From contig JAQXEH010000085.1 of the NCBI GenBank assembly GCA_029250925.1, forward strand, positions 1 to 63,595: DNA of 63,595 bases, given 5' to 3'. The DNA is from Hellea sp. (GTDB lineage Bacteria > Pseudomonadota > Alphaproteobacteria > Caulobacterales > Maricaulaceae). The position numbers and the translations under genes were made by a program. Below, in pieces: positions 34,788 to 43,713 of the stretch. Under the pieces are notes generated by a model. That model ran no database searches. It was not told the DNA's origin and saw only the letters and a list, made by a program, of their open reading frames with translations. How positions within the stretch are numbered: position 1 is the first letter of the stretch; every line of letters begins with the position of its first letter.

Positions 34788-35700
34788 GATATAAACTTTC
34801 TCTAGGAATGTCGGCGACTGATTTATTTAAAAATATTGAAAATAAAGCAAGAAAAGACAAATATAGCTTTCTTAAAAGGCTTGAACTTACTCGATTGGAC
34901 CACGCGCCTGGTCCTTGTTTTTTTATTTTAGAGCCGATGTCACTATAAACGTTTAGTGCTGCATACATTGCCCACGCACAACGAAAAGGAAGTGCTTTTA
35001 TGCCAACTTTAGAACTTCTATAATATCTATCTGCTAAGCTTAATTGCGCCAGTACCGCCTCATGTATTACGGGTAAATTTCTTTGATCAAGTAGTTCTTT
35101 CACTGAGCCACTGATGCCTTTATCATGAAATAAAGACTGAGGTAGAAAAACTCTATCGGCTTTAGCGTCATCCATTACATCTCTGGCTATATTAGTTAAT
35201 TGAAAGGCTATTCCTAAATCACATGCTCGGTCCAATACATGCTCATCAGTGATGCCCATAATTTTTGCTATCATTATACCAACAACTCCAGCAACATAAT
35301 AACTATAATCAAGAACATCATCAATAGTTCGGTAAACACGGCAATTAGCATCCATTAAAAAGCCCATCAAAAGTTCGTTAGGGTATTTATGATCTATGCA
35401 ATTACTATTGATGACTTTTGCTAAACCATCAAATATTGGATCATTCATGAATTTTCCAGATAACGCCTCAGCAGTTCTTTTATTCAAAAAACTTAAACGG
35501 TCTAATTGCCCATTTTTATAATCAGGTATTTGTCCATGACCCATTTCCTGACCATCAATCACGTCGTCACAATACCTACACCATGCATAAAGCATTGCTA
35601 CGTCATTTCTATACCGCTTAGGTAAGAACTTTGACGCCAAAGAAAATGATTTGGATCCCTGCTTAATACTTTGATGAGCATGTTCAGTAATTACATCCAT
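34774..35700 (-). CDS. crtB: Phytoene synthase
   Basis: A 308-residue head-to-head prenyl synthase that condenses two GGPP into phytoene. The first aspartate motif is in YAWCRYCDDVIDGQ near residue 45 and the second is RDVMDDAKADRVFLPQ near 165, both intact. A C-terminal hydrophobic patch is usual for membrane association. It is the last gene of leftward crtY-crtI-crtB, 26 bases after crtI. Confidence 0.95.
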   Translation of the reverse strand: MDVITEHAHQSIKQGSKSFSLASKFLPKRYRNDVAMLYAWCRYCDDVIDGQEMGHGQIPDYKNGQLDRLSFLNKRTAEALSGKFMNDPIFDGLAKVINSNCIDHKYPNELLMGFLMDANCRVYRTIDDVLDYSYYVAGVVGIMIAKIMGITDEHVLDRACDLGIAFQLTNIARDVMDDAKADRVFLPQSLFHDKGISGSVKELLDQRNLPVIHEAVLAQLSLADRYYRSSKVGIKALPFRCAWAMYAALNVYSDIGSKIKKQGPGAWSNRVSSSLLRKLYLSFLALFSIFLNKSVADIPRESLYQRPK

Positions 35701-35726
35701 ATTTTCAATAAACTTTCATTCAAAAA

Positions 35727-37256
35727 TTAGTTAATCGAAAAATCATCACAGATCACGCTTGCCGTTGCTTTAGCAGCCCCTATTACACCAGGTAAGCCTG
35801 CACCCGGGTGAGTTCCAGCACCCGTAATATACATATTACTGATTACATCGTCACGATTATGGGGCCTAAACCAAGCTGATTGAGTTAATATAGGTTCAAC
35901 TGAAAATGCACTTCCCATATGAGAGTTCATGATATCTCTAAACCCAAAAGGTGTGAGTGTGTGTAAAACTTCTAAGTTTTTATTTAAATCAGGTATAGCA
36001 TACTTTTCTAAATAGTTTAAAATTTTCTTTGTGTATATGGGGCCTACTTCATCCCAATTAATATCGGCATTTCCTAAGTGCGGCACTGGAGCTAAGACGT
36101 AGTAGGAAGACTTTCCAACTGGAGCCATGCTTGCATCTGTAACGCAAGGAGCATGCAGATATAATGAAAAATCATTAGAAAGTTTACCTCCTTTTCCAAA
36201 TATTTCCGCTATTAATTCCTTATATCTTTTCCCAAAAAGAATGACATGGTGCTTTAAACCCTTGGGAGTTGGCTTTTTAAGGCCAAAATATATAACAAAT
36301 AATGACATGGAGTGGCGCTTTTTACTTAACGACTTTCCATATTTTAGACCTCTTGGATGCGATCTTAGCAACTTACTGTAAGTATGAACAACATCAGCAT
36401 TGGATGCGACTAGATCTGAAATGAATACTCTTCCATTTCGTAAGGTAACTCCAGTAGCTATATCTCCAGAGGTTTGGATCTCATCCACTTCAGAGTTGAG
36501 TATAACCTCTCCACCAATATCCTTAAATAATGAGATTAAACCATTTACAAGAGCACCAGTTCCACCTTTTGCAAACCATACACCACCTTTTCTTTCAAGT
36601 GCGTGGATTAATGCGTAAATTGCACTTGTAGCAAAAGGGTTACCGCCTACTAATAATGATTGAAAAGATAATAATTGCCGAGTCTTTTCATTTTTAACAA
36701 ACTTAGAAACTTGCTTATAAACACTCCTGTCTGCTCTCAATCGCATTAATTGTGGAGCAGCAGCAAACATCTGACTAACCTTCAAAAATGCAGTGGTACC
36801 AAGTTTCTCATAACCTTCTCTATAAAGGTCTTTAGAGTATTCAAGGAATTTACGATAACCAATTACATCATCTTTGTTTCTTTCTCCAATTTGCTTTTCG
36901 AGAAATAACTGATCGTTATTGTAATCTAAAACCTGACCGTCTTCCCACTGCAAACGATAAAAAGGATCTACAGGTAATAACGTCACATAATCTTTCATAT
37001 CCTTTCCGCTGACAGTAAATAATTCCTCGATGCAATTAGGGTCGGTTATTACAGTTGGGCCACCATCAAATTTGTAACCATCGATTTCATATACATATGC
37101 TCGCCCGCCAGGCTTGTCACGGTTATCGAGTAAAACAGTTTTAAAACCCATACTTTGCAAGCGAATAGCTAATGAAATACCACCAAAACCTGCCCCAATT
37201 ACTATTGCAGTTTTCCTGTTTTTTTTACTAATAATTTGATTGTTATTTTTAGTCAT
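35727..37256 (-). CDS. crtI: Phytoene desaturase
   Basis: A 509-residue FAD-dependent desaturase that converts phytoene to lycopene. The N-terminal dinucleotide-binding motif is VIGAGFGGISLAIRL near residue 18, with DKPGGRAYVYEIDGYKFDGG split here into DKPGGRAYV and GYKFDGGPTVIT. The C-terminal signature GAGTHPGAGLPGVIGAAKA is diagnostic of CrtI-type enzymes. It overlaps crtY by 8 bases, indicating coupled translation. Confidence 0.96.
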   Translation of the reverse strand: MTKNNNQIISKKNRKTAIVIGAGFGGISLAIRLQSMGFKTVLLDNRDKPGGRAYVYEIDGYKFDGGPTVITDPNCIEELFTVSGKDMKDYVTLLPVDPFYRLQWEDGQVLDYNNDQLFLEKQIGERNKDDVIGYRKFLEYSKDLYREGYEKLGTTAFLKVSQMFAAAPQLMRLRADRSVYKQVSKFVKNEKTRQLLSFQSLLVGGNPFATSAIYALIHALERKGGVWFAKGGTGALVNGLISLFKDIGGEVILNSEVDEIQTSGDIATGVTLRNGRVFISDLVASNADVVHTYSKLLRSHPRGLKYGKSLSKKRHSMSLFVIYFGLKKPTPKGLKHHVILFGKRYKELIAEIFGKGGKLSNDFSLYLHAPCVTDASMAPVGKSSYYVLAPVPHLGNADINWDEVGPIYTKKILNYLEKYAIPDLNKNLEVLHTLTPFGFRDIMNSHMGSAFSVEPILTQSAWFRPHNRDDVISNMYITGAGTHPGAGLPGVIGAAKATASVICDDFSIN

Positions 37257-38481
37257 TTTTCACTCTTTTTTTTTCTCGAGCCACAAAAGCCCTTTCAGAA
37301 AAGAAATATAATGCTCTTAATACGGGCACTGGCGGTTTTCCGATTAAAATACGTAACATGTCTTTTTTATGTAGGTTACCCTCATAAAAACGTTTTATTA
37401 AACTTTCTGATAATGTATAAAATCTCTGAAGAACCAGGTGTCTTTTTGATGGCGAAGAGGCCTTAAATAAAAGCCTATTGAGCAACCGAAAATATCTATC
37501 TCTCCGATAAAGTAATAATTTATACTTTCTAATTTCAAGATCTAAATTTACCAGTTTATTTTTATCGCAGGAGTTAATAGTCCTACTAATTTTAGAAGCC
37601 AATCTAACTGAATCTGGAAAACTATACCCTGTTACTGGGTGATAAAAATTACCTCTCATCCCTATTTTAATTGGTTCTTTATTTTTTAGACCTCGCTTCT
37701 CAATGAGCTTACTATCAATAGCTAAGGTAATCGGTAAAATTCCCTTTTCTACTCTGATCACTTTGTGTTCAGTCCAGTTATTACCTTCTATATATTGATC
37801 AATTCTTTTATTGTATTTATCTTGATCAAAATTGAGACCATCTGAATAGTAGGTGTCCTCAATAAGAATTTGATTCTTACCGAATGGCAGACAATAAATA
37901 AATCGATATCCATCATGCTGCGAGACAGTTGCATCCATGATTATAGGGTATTTTAAATTATGAGGTTTAGCAGTCTCAATAGTTTTTCCATAAAATTTCT
38001 GGATGCCAAGCTTTATATTATCATCAAATGTAAATCCCCGTGCATCAAATATATAGTCACCAGTAAATTTTTCTCCATTCAAAATCGTAACATCAAAACT
38101 AGTTAACTTAACAACCTCAGTATCTAAAATTAGCTTGAGCCTACCTGACTTTATAAAGGGGTCAACACATGCTCTTAATGAGTTACTATTTCCAGTGCAG
38201 TATGGAATATTTAACCTTCGTGAATAACCCTTAAATTTTACATCATATTTTTTCCAGGAATGAGCAATAAACGGTTCAATCCATTCATGTAGTGAAGATT
38301 CTATATCATTGATATTAAATGACCAAGTATGATCACCTCCGATTATGTGATTTGAGTCAATGATAATTACCGATACATTCGGGTTTGAAGATAAGCATCG
38401 CCACGCCAAAATTAGTCCTGATAGGCCAGCTCCGACCACTACAAATTTTATGCTTTGAGTATTTTTATCTATTTTTTCCAT
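37249..38481 (-). CDS. crtY: Lycopene beta-cyclase (CrtY type)
   Basis: A 410-residue flavoprotein that closes both ends of lycopene to beta-carotene. The N-terminal Rossmann motif VVGAGLSGLILAWR is near residue 15, followed by GGDHTWSFN, a hallmark of bacterial CrtY. MRGNFYHPVTGYSFPDSV is the second signature block. It is not the heterodimeric CrtYcd or CrtL type. It lies 95 bases downstream of ccmE on the same strand; that gap probably has the operon promoter. Confidence 0.95.
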   Translation of the reverse strand: MEKIDKNTQSIKFVVVGAGLSGLILAWRCLSSNPNVSVIIIDSNHIIGGDHTWSFNINDIESSLHEWIEPFIAHSWKKYDVKFKGYSRRLNIPYCTGNSNSLRACVDPFIKSGRLKLILDTEVVKLTSFDVTILNGEKFTGDYIFDARGFTFDDNIKLGIQKFYGKTIETAKPHNLKYPIIMDATVSQHDGYRFIYCLPFGKNQILIEDTYYSDGLNFDQDKYNKRIDQYIEGNNWTEHKVIRVEKGILPITLAIDSKLIEKRGLKNKEPIKIGMRGNFYHPVTGYSFPDSVRLASKISRTINSCDKNKLVNLDLEIRKYKLLLYRRDRYFRLLNRLLFKASSPSKRHLVLQRFYTLSESLIKRFYEGNLHKKDMLRILIGKPPVPVLRALYFFSERAFVAREKKRVKND

Positions 38482-38576
38482 TTATCTTTTGTTGCAATAT
38501 CCATGGTTACTTTAATTATTTATCAAACTACTGATCAATTAAATTAAAAAAAGATAACTCAGAAAGTAAACTTTTA

Positions 38577-39002
38577 TTAATCTTGGTAGGCGATATCTGG
38601 CTTGTAATTTTCATCATGCTTAGCAAAAACCTCCGAAGCATAAAAGGTATTTTCATTATCAATAAAACCAGAAACGATAACCCCCTGACCCTCTCGAAAT
38701 AAGTCAGGTAAAACACCTTCATAAACAACAACTATATCGTTCGTCATTTGCCTTTCAAAGTCTTCAATATTGAATTTAGTAATAATACCTTTATCTCTAA
38801 TTACCGAGCCATTTTTAACAATACCACCAATCCTAAAGGTCTCTGATTCGGGTTCAAAGCTAATTTTTACGATATCACTGGGATTATAAAAAAATTGAGT
38901 GTTCTCTTTTAGGGCTTGCAATAAAAGCGTAAAACCAATTATCAGAAAAATTCCAAAGAATAAAACAAGCTTTATTCTTTTTTTATGTTTAGGTCTTATC
39001 AT
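38577..39002 (-). CDS. ccmE: Cytochrome c maturation heme chaperone CcmE
   Basis: A 141-residue periplasmic heme chaperone anchored by one N-terminal transmembrane helix (about residues 8-30). The conserved C-terminal AKHDENYKP holds the His that binds heme covalently and the Tyr that ligates iron. The OB-fold core contains FRIGGIVKNGSV. It is divergent from ccmABCD across 91 bases, whereas in many proteobacteria ccmE is downstream of ccmD. Confidence 0.94.
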   Translation of the reverse strand: MIRPKHKKRIKLVLFFGIFLIIGFTLLLQALKENTQFFYNPSDIVKISFEPESETFRIGGIVKNGSVIRDKGIITKFNIEDFERQMTNDIVVVYEGVLPDLFREGQGVIVSGFIDNENTFYASEVFAKHDENYKPDIAYQD

Positions 39003-39093
39003 GATTTAATGTCCAAACTGTCGCTTTGTAAATAACCACACATCTGTGCTAAAACAAGATAAAATAAAACAAGTTATATATTGACAATAATAA

Positions 39094-39732
39094 ATGAAAA
39101 ATCTTTTCCCATTAATAAAAAAAGAAATAAGAATTGAGATTGATGGTTTATCTGTATCTCGAGCAAATCAATTACTTTTTGAAAATTTAACGAGCACTAT
39201 AACAAATCATGACATTGTCATAGTGAGAGGTGACAACGGTATGGGTAAGACTTCATTATTGGAGGCTATATCTGGTTTATTAACTTACTCATCTGGTGAA
39301 ATTAAATTTCTTATTTCTGAACACAGAACATCTTTTAAGAATTTAATAGCATATCAACCCAGCTCTAGTTATTGCAAGACCCTGTTGACCATAAAAGAAG
39401 AGTTAAGCTTTTGGGCAAAAATACATAATAATAGTTCTTTAGTAGATGATGTACTAAGATTTATGAAGCTTCAGGGTACTTTTAATTTACAAACACAAAG
39501 TCTTTCAACAGGTCAAAGAAAACGCTTAGAGATAGCAAAAGTCATAATTACTCAAAAACCTGTTTGGATATTTGATGAGCCTTATGCAGGGATGGACAGC
39601 AATGGAGTAGAACTTATTGATACCGTTTTAAAAGATCATGTTAGTAGAGGCGGAATAGTTATATTGGCTTCACATAAACACACTAAAATAGAAAAGATAC
39701 AAACACAAATTATTACTATGAAGGCAAGCTAG
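39094..39732 (+). CDS. ccmA: Heme exporter ATP-binding protein CcmA
   Basis: A 212-residue ABC ATPase. Walker A is GDNGMGKTS near residue 49, the signature is LSTGQRKRLEIAK and Walker B is WIFDEPYAGMD. With CcmB, CcmC and CcmD it drives release of heme-loaded CcmE for cytochrome c maturation. It is the first gene of ccmA-ccmB-ccmC-ccmD and shares one base with ccmB. Confidence 0.94.
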   Translation: MKNLFPLIKKEIRIEIDGLSVSRANQLLFENLTSTITNHDIVIVRGDNGMGKTSLLEAISGLLTYSSGEIKFLISEHRTSFKNLIAYQPSSSYCKTLLTIKEELSFWAKIHNNSSLVDDVLRFMKLQGTFNLQTQSLSTGQRKRLEIAKVIITQKPVWIFDEPYAGMDSNGVELIDTVLKDHVSRGGIVILASHKHTKIEKIQTQIITMKAS

Positions 39733-40391
39733 TGATACTTAATATAATTAAACGCGATATAATTATCGCAAGTAGATCTGGGAGTAGCGCCCTCAATGGG
39801 TTAATTTTTTTCTGCTTATTCATTGCTTTAGCATCAATATCCCTCGGAGGTACTAATGAAGTACTAAAACCTCTTTCACCTGCCTTAATCTGGCTAGCCA
39901 TAGTTTTTTCAACAATGCTCTCCTACCAAAATATTTTCCAGGAGGACTACAAAGATGGAAATTTATCACAACTAAGATTAGGTGGGGTTTCAGCGCTTAA
40001 TATATGTATAGCAAAATCTTTTAGCTTCTCGATACAATCAATTTTTCCATTAATATTATCTATACCAATCGTAGCAGTTTTTTTGGATATGCCATTAAGT
40101 GAAATTAAAACTATTATAGTAACATTATTAATAGCCACTCCTGGACTAACTGTTTATGGAGTGTTTTCTAGTGCCATCGCAGCAAAGATACGTGGTGGTA
40201 CTTTTTTTATAGTCCTAATAACTTCACCATTTTTAATTCCTCTTTTAATATTCGGACTTGAAAGCATGAATAGTGCTTCGGATGTAGATATATTTAATAG
40301 TGAACTAAGAGTGCTAATAGGTTTAAGCTTAATTGCATCAGCAATTGGTCTGCCTGCATCAGCAGCGGCACTAAAAACGAATTTGGAGTAA
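39732..40391 (+). CDS. ccmB: Heme exporter membrane protein CcmB
   Basis: A 219-residue inner-membrane protein with about six hydrophobic segments. LIFFCLFIALASISLG and the loop QEDYKDGNLSQLRLGG are typical of CcmB. It forms the membrane part of the CcmAB transporter that works with CcmC. The start is GTG/ATG-type at the ccmA stop and the end lies 3 bases before ccmC. Confidence 0.93.
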   Translation: MILNIIKRDIIIASRSGSSALNGLIFFCLFIALASISLGGTNEVLKPLSPALIWLAIVFSTMLSYQNIFQEDYKDGNLSQLRLGGVSALNICIAKSFSFSIQSIFPLILSIPIVAVFLDMPLSEIKTIIVTLLIATPGLTVYGVFSSAIAAKIRGGTFFIVLITSPFLIPLLIFGLESMNSASDVDIFNSELRVLIGLSLIASAIGLPASAAALKTNLE

Positions 40392-40394
40392 GCC

Positions 40395-41135
40395 ATGATT
40401 AGTTATCTTGCAAATCCTAGTAGATATTTAAAATTCTCAAAGAATTTTAGCCCTTTTGCTGGTTGGATAACACTTATGTCATTACTACTTGCATTATACT
40501 ATGCACTTTTAAAAAGCCCTCCAGCAGAAGAACATGGTCAAGCGGTCCGAATGATGTATACCCATGTTCCCGCGGCTTGGTGCGCTTTATTAGCTTATAC
40601 TTGCCTGACCGTCGCAAGCATATTTAGTTTTATTTGGAGGCACCCATTAGCCGATAGTGCTGCCAAAAGTATAGCTACTCCTGGGTTAGCATTCACATTC
40701 TTAGCACTCCTCACTGGTAGCCTCTGGGGAAAGCCGGCTTGGGGAACTTGGTGGCAATGGGATGGACGGATGACATCTGTTTTAATACTATTCTTCATAT
40801 ATATAGGCTATTTGACCGTGTGGAGTGTTATACCAGAGAGAAAAAAAGCTGCAAGGTTAGCATCCATAATTGCAATGGTTGGATTTATAAATATTCCCAT
40901 AATCAAATTTTCAGTAGATTGGTGGAACACACTTCATCAACCTGCAAGTATTTCATCAGTTGGCTCACCAGGTTTACCACTTGAAATATTAACCCCGCTA
41001 TTGTTGATGACTTTGTCCTATTCATTATTTTTTATGTGGCTCGTAATCAAGGGAATTGAAAAAGATATAACCAAAATGAACATGCAAAATAGAAAAAATA
41101 AACCACTAGCATTCACAGAAGTGGAAGACATATAA
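40395..41135 (+). CDS. ccmC: Heme lyase subunit CcmC
   Basis: A 246-residue inner-membrane protein with six transmembrane segments. The tryptophan-rich WGTWWQWDGRMTS is the periplasmic WWD heme-handling motif, with conserved His residues in MYTHVPAAW and TLHQPAS. It transfers heme to CcmE. The stop TAA shares one base with the ATG of ccmD. Confidence 0.95.
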   Translation: MISYLANPSRYLKFSKNFSPFAGWITLMSLLLALYYALLKSPPAEEHGQAVRMMYTHVPAAWCALLAYTCLTVASIFSFIWRHPLADSAAKSIATPGLAFTFLALLTGSLWGKPAWGTWWQWDGRMTSVLILFFIYIGYLTVWSVIPERKKAARLASIIAMVGFINIPIIKFSVDWWNTLHQPASISSVGSPGLPLEILTPLLLMTLSYSLFFMWLVIKGIEKDITKMNMQNRKNKPLAFTEVEDI

Positions 41136-41239
41136 TGTTTGATTTTGGAAAAAACGCTTTCTATATTTGGAGCTGCTACGGAGTAACACTAGTGATATTT
41201 TTCATACTCGCTTATAATTCTAAACGAGGTTCCAAATGA
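41135..41239 (+). CDS. ccmD: Heme exporter protein CcmD
   Basis: A 34-residue single-helix membrane protein beginning MFDFGKNAFYIWSCYG, followed by a hydrophobic helix and a basic tail RGSK. The FYIWxxYG pattern and position right after ccmC identify CcmD, which releases holo-CcmE from CcmABC. It starts within the ccmC stop (TAATG) and ends with ATGA overlapping mazG. No ccmF, ccmG or ccmH follows. Confidence 0.93.
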   Translation: MFDFGKNAFYIWSCYGVTLVIFFILAYNSKRGSK

Positions 41240-42036
41240 TAAAATTAGATCAATCCTATTCAGATAAAAGCCCGATAGAAAAGCTAAAAATATTAATGTT
41301 TGAATTACGAGAAAAGTGCCCTTGGGACTCTGTACAAACACATGAAACTATAGCCCCATATACAATAGAAGAAGCTTATGAGGTTTCAGAGGCCATAAAT
41401 AATAAAGATATGATGTCTCTAAAAGAAGAGCTAGGGGATTTACTTTTTCAAGTGATATTTCAATCTAAAATAGCTGAAGAAGATGAATTTTTCAACTTTG
41501 ATGATGTATGCGAAACACTCTTTACTAAGATGGTTAATCGGCACCCACATGTGTTTGATCAAGGCCGGAATAATTCAAATTCTGAATTGATTGAAAATTG
41601 GGAAAAAACTAAAGAGAACGAAAGAAATAAAAAAGGCTATAACAGTTTGTTAGATGATATACCAATTGCCCTACCTGAACTTATGCGAGCAATAAAATTG
41701 CAAAAAAGAGCGGCACGCATTAATTTTGATTGGCCAAATATAGATGGTGTTCTAGAAAAAATAGTCGAAGAGTCAAAAGAGTTATCTGAAGCCATAAAGA
41801 TAAAATCATACGATTCAATTAAAGAAGAAATGGGCGATCTTTTATTTACGTTGGTTAATTTATCCAGAAAATTGAACGTTGACCCTGAAGAGGCTTTAAG
41901 AGAAACCAACTCAAAGTTTATCAAAAGGTTTTCATATATCGAGAGGACTATAGATAATAATGGAGAAGATATAAATTTTGTTTCACAAAATAAACTCGAG
42001 AGTCTATGGCTAGCGTCAAAATCTATTGACGTCTAA
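41236..42036 (+). CDS. mazG: Nucleoside triphosphate pyrophosphohydrolase
   Basis: A 266-residue MazG that hydrolyses NTPs to NMP and pyrophosphate and cleans non-canonical nucleotides. Two tandem MazG domains are visible: EEAYEVSEAI with EELGDLLFQVIF in the first half, and EESKELSEAI with EEMGDLLFTLVN in the second. It is coupled to ccmD by an ATGA overlap, an unusual operon partner. Its 3' end overlaps the end of hflX on the other strand by 14 bases. Confidence 0.95.
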   Translation: MIKLDQSYSDKSPIEKLKILMFELREKCPWDSVQTHETIAPYTIEEAYEVSEAINNKDMMSLKEELGDLLFQVIFQSKIAEEDEFFNFDDVCETLFTKMVNRHPHVFDQGRNNSNSELIENWEKTKENERNKKGYNSLLDDIPIALPELMRAIKLQKRAARINFDWPNIDGVLEKIVEESKELSEAIKIKSYDSIKEEMGDLLFTLVNLSRKLNVDPEEALRETNSKFIKRFSYIERTIDNNGEDINFVSQNKLESLWLASKSIDV

Positions 42037-43339
42037 GTGAACCAAATTTGTTATGGAATTTACCAATATCAGAGTCAGATAAACTGACATCCATTTCACA
42101 ATTACCGCTTCGGCGCGCATCTTCCTTTACAACAGTACCATTCTTATATAGCCAAGCTCTGGCTTTATAGTCACTCGGTGTAATATCTACGGTAATAATT
42201 TGATCGCCCTTGGTGAGGTGTTTTTCAATTCCATTCATTAGCCTCAATAAACCTAACGAATTTAAACAGCTAATAGGGAAAGACACACTCTCATTATCGG
42301 TTTGAAATAAAGATTCAGCACGTTCAATCATGAAGTTAAGCTCAACTGGATCTATTTTATCAACCTTATTCCACACCTCTATTATTGATTGCCCGTGTCT
42401 TGGACCAGCATTAATAAGGTCTAGAACCTTCAAAACTTCATTTTTTCTTCGTTCACTTAAAGGATCGGCTATATCGCGAACATGTAAAATCAAATCTGCT
42501 TCCTTTACCTCCTCAAGAGTTGCCCTAAAGGCAGTAATTAAATCAGTAGGCAAATCAGAGATGAAACCAACAGTATCTGATAAAACTGCGGATTGACCGC
42601 TAGGAAGTAGCAACACTCGATGTGTTGTATCCAGTGTAGCAAATAACATATCTTTTGCAACAACATCTCCTTCAGTCACAATATTAAACAAGGAAGACTT
42701 ACCTGCATTAGTGTAGCCGACTAGAGCAACAACTTTTTCTGGAGCTCTTTTTCTCTTTTTTCTTTGTAGACCTCGGGTTTTCCTAACCTGCTCTAACTCC
42801 TTTTTGAGTTTAGCCATCTTATCATTCAGGACTCTTCTGTCACTCTCAATTTGAGTTTCACCAGGACCTGCGAGACTTCCAGTGCCCCCCCTTTGTCTTT
42901 CAAGATGGGTCCATGTTCTTACAAGCCTCGATCTTTCATAACCCAATCTTGCTAGCTCTACCTGTAATTTACCCTCTTTTGTAGCAGCACGTAACCCAAA
43001 TATTTCTAATATTAATCCCGTGCGGTCTATTACCTTAACCTTCCATAAACGTTCGAGATTTCGTTGTTGAACAGGTGATAAATTAGCATTGATTATTATT
43101 ATGCTAGCACCATTAGCTAAACACTCATCTTCTACTGCCTTTATTTGACCGGAACCAAAAAAATTAGATACCCTTAAGTCTCTAATGGGTATTATTCGGG
43201 AAATTTTAGTATCAACGCCCAGAGCTTGGGCTAAACCAATGGCTTCATCCAAATCATGCTCAGCATCATTCGAACGATGATTCACATATCTTGGCTGATA
43301 AACAAGGGCAACTATTCGCCTATCATCTCTTTCTATCAT
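42023..43339 (-). CDS. hflX: GTPase HflX
   Basis: A 438-residue ribosome-associated GTPase that splits stalled 70S ribosomes. An N-terminal HflX domain is followed by a coiled linker, then G1 GYTNAGKSSLFN near residue 210, G3 DTVGFISDLP and G4 NKVD. RLGYERSRLVRTWTHLERQR, split here as RTWTHLERQRGG, marks the family. It follows hfq by 18 bases, the widespread hfq-hflX order. Confidence 0.95.
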   Translation of the reverse strand: MIERDDRRIVALVYQPRYVNHRSNDAEHDLDEAIGLAQALGVDTKISRIIPIRDLRVSNFFGSGQIKAVEDECLANGASIIIINANLSPVQQRNLERLWKVKVIDRTGLILEIFGLRAATKEGKLQVELARLGYERSRLVRTWTHLERQRGGTGSLAGPGETQIESDRRVLNDKMAKLKKELEQVRKTRGLQRKKRKRAPEKVVALVGYTNAGKSSLFNIVTEGDVVAKDMLFATLDTTHRVLLLPSGQSAVLSDTVGFISDLPTDLITAFRATLEEVKEADLILHVRDIADPLSERRKNEVLKVLDLINAGPRHGQSIIEVWNKVDKIDPVELNFMIERAESLFQTDNESVSFPISCLNSLGLLRLMNGIEKHLTKGDQIITVDITPSDYKARAWLYKNGTVVKEDARRSGNCEMDVSLSDSDIGKFHNKFGSLRRQ

Positions 43340-43357
43340 ATTAGTGAGAAATTCATA

Positions 43358-43594
43358 TTATTCTTCAGCTATGTTCAAGGAAACGGACTCCGATGGTACA
43401 ATTGTAGATATTGCATGCTTATAAACCATTTGCATTTGTCCGTCTCGAATTAATAGAATACAAAAATTATCAAACCAGGTCACAACACCTTGTAACTTAA
43501 CTCCATTAACTAAAAATATTGTTAATGAAGTTTTAGCCTTCCTAACTGAATTTAGAAATGTATCCTGAAGATTATTTCTTTTGCCTTCATCCAT
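43358..43594 (-). CDS. hfq: RNA chaperone Hfq
   Basis: A 78-residue Sm-like protein that forms hexamers and helps small RNAs pair with mRNAs. The Sm1 region contains [13 protein letters not shown] and [12 protein letters not shown], and the Sm2 motif is [10 protein letters not shown]. It is short-tailed as in other alphaproteobacteria. It lies 119 bases after trkH, so it may have its own promoter in that gap. Confidence 0.97.
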   Translation of the reverse strand: MDEGKRNNLQDTFLNSVRKAKTSLTIFLVNGVKLQGVVTWFDNFCILLIRDGQMQMVYKHAISTIVPSESVSLNIAEE

Positions 43595-43713
43595 AAAATC
43601 TATCCTATAAAAATATAATTAGTTATATAACAAATAAAATTATGCGCATATCTTTTGCAAGTCGTTTTTACTAAATTTTTATAATAAAATAGAAATACCT
43701 CATTTATTAGCTA

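Noticed and set aside
38528-38731. A 67-codon minus-strand frame overlapping ccmE
   Set aside because: It is an out-of-frame shadow of ccmE; the ccmE frame carries the HDENY heme motif.
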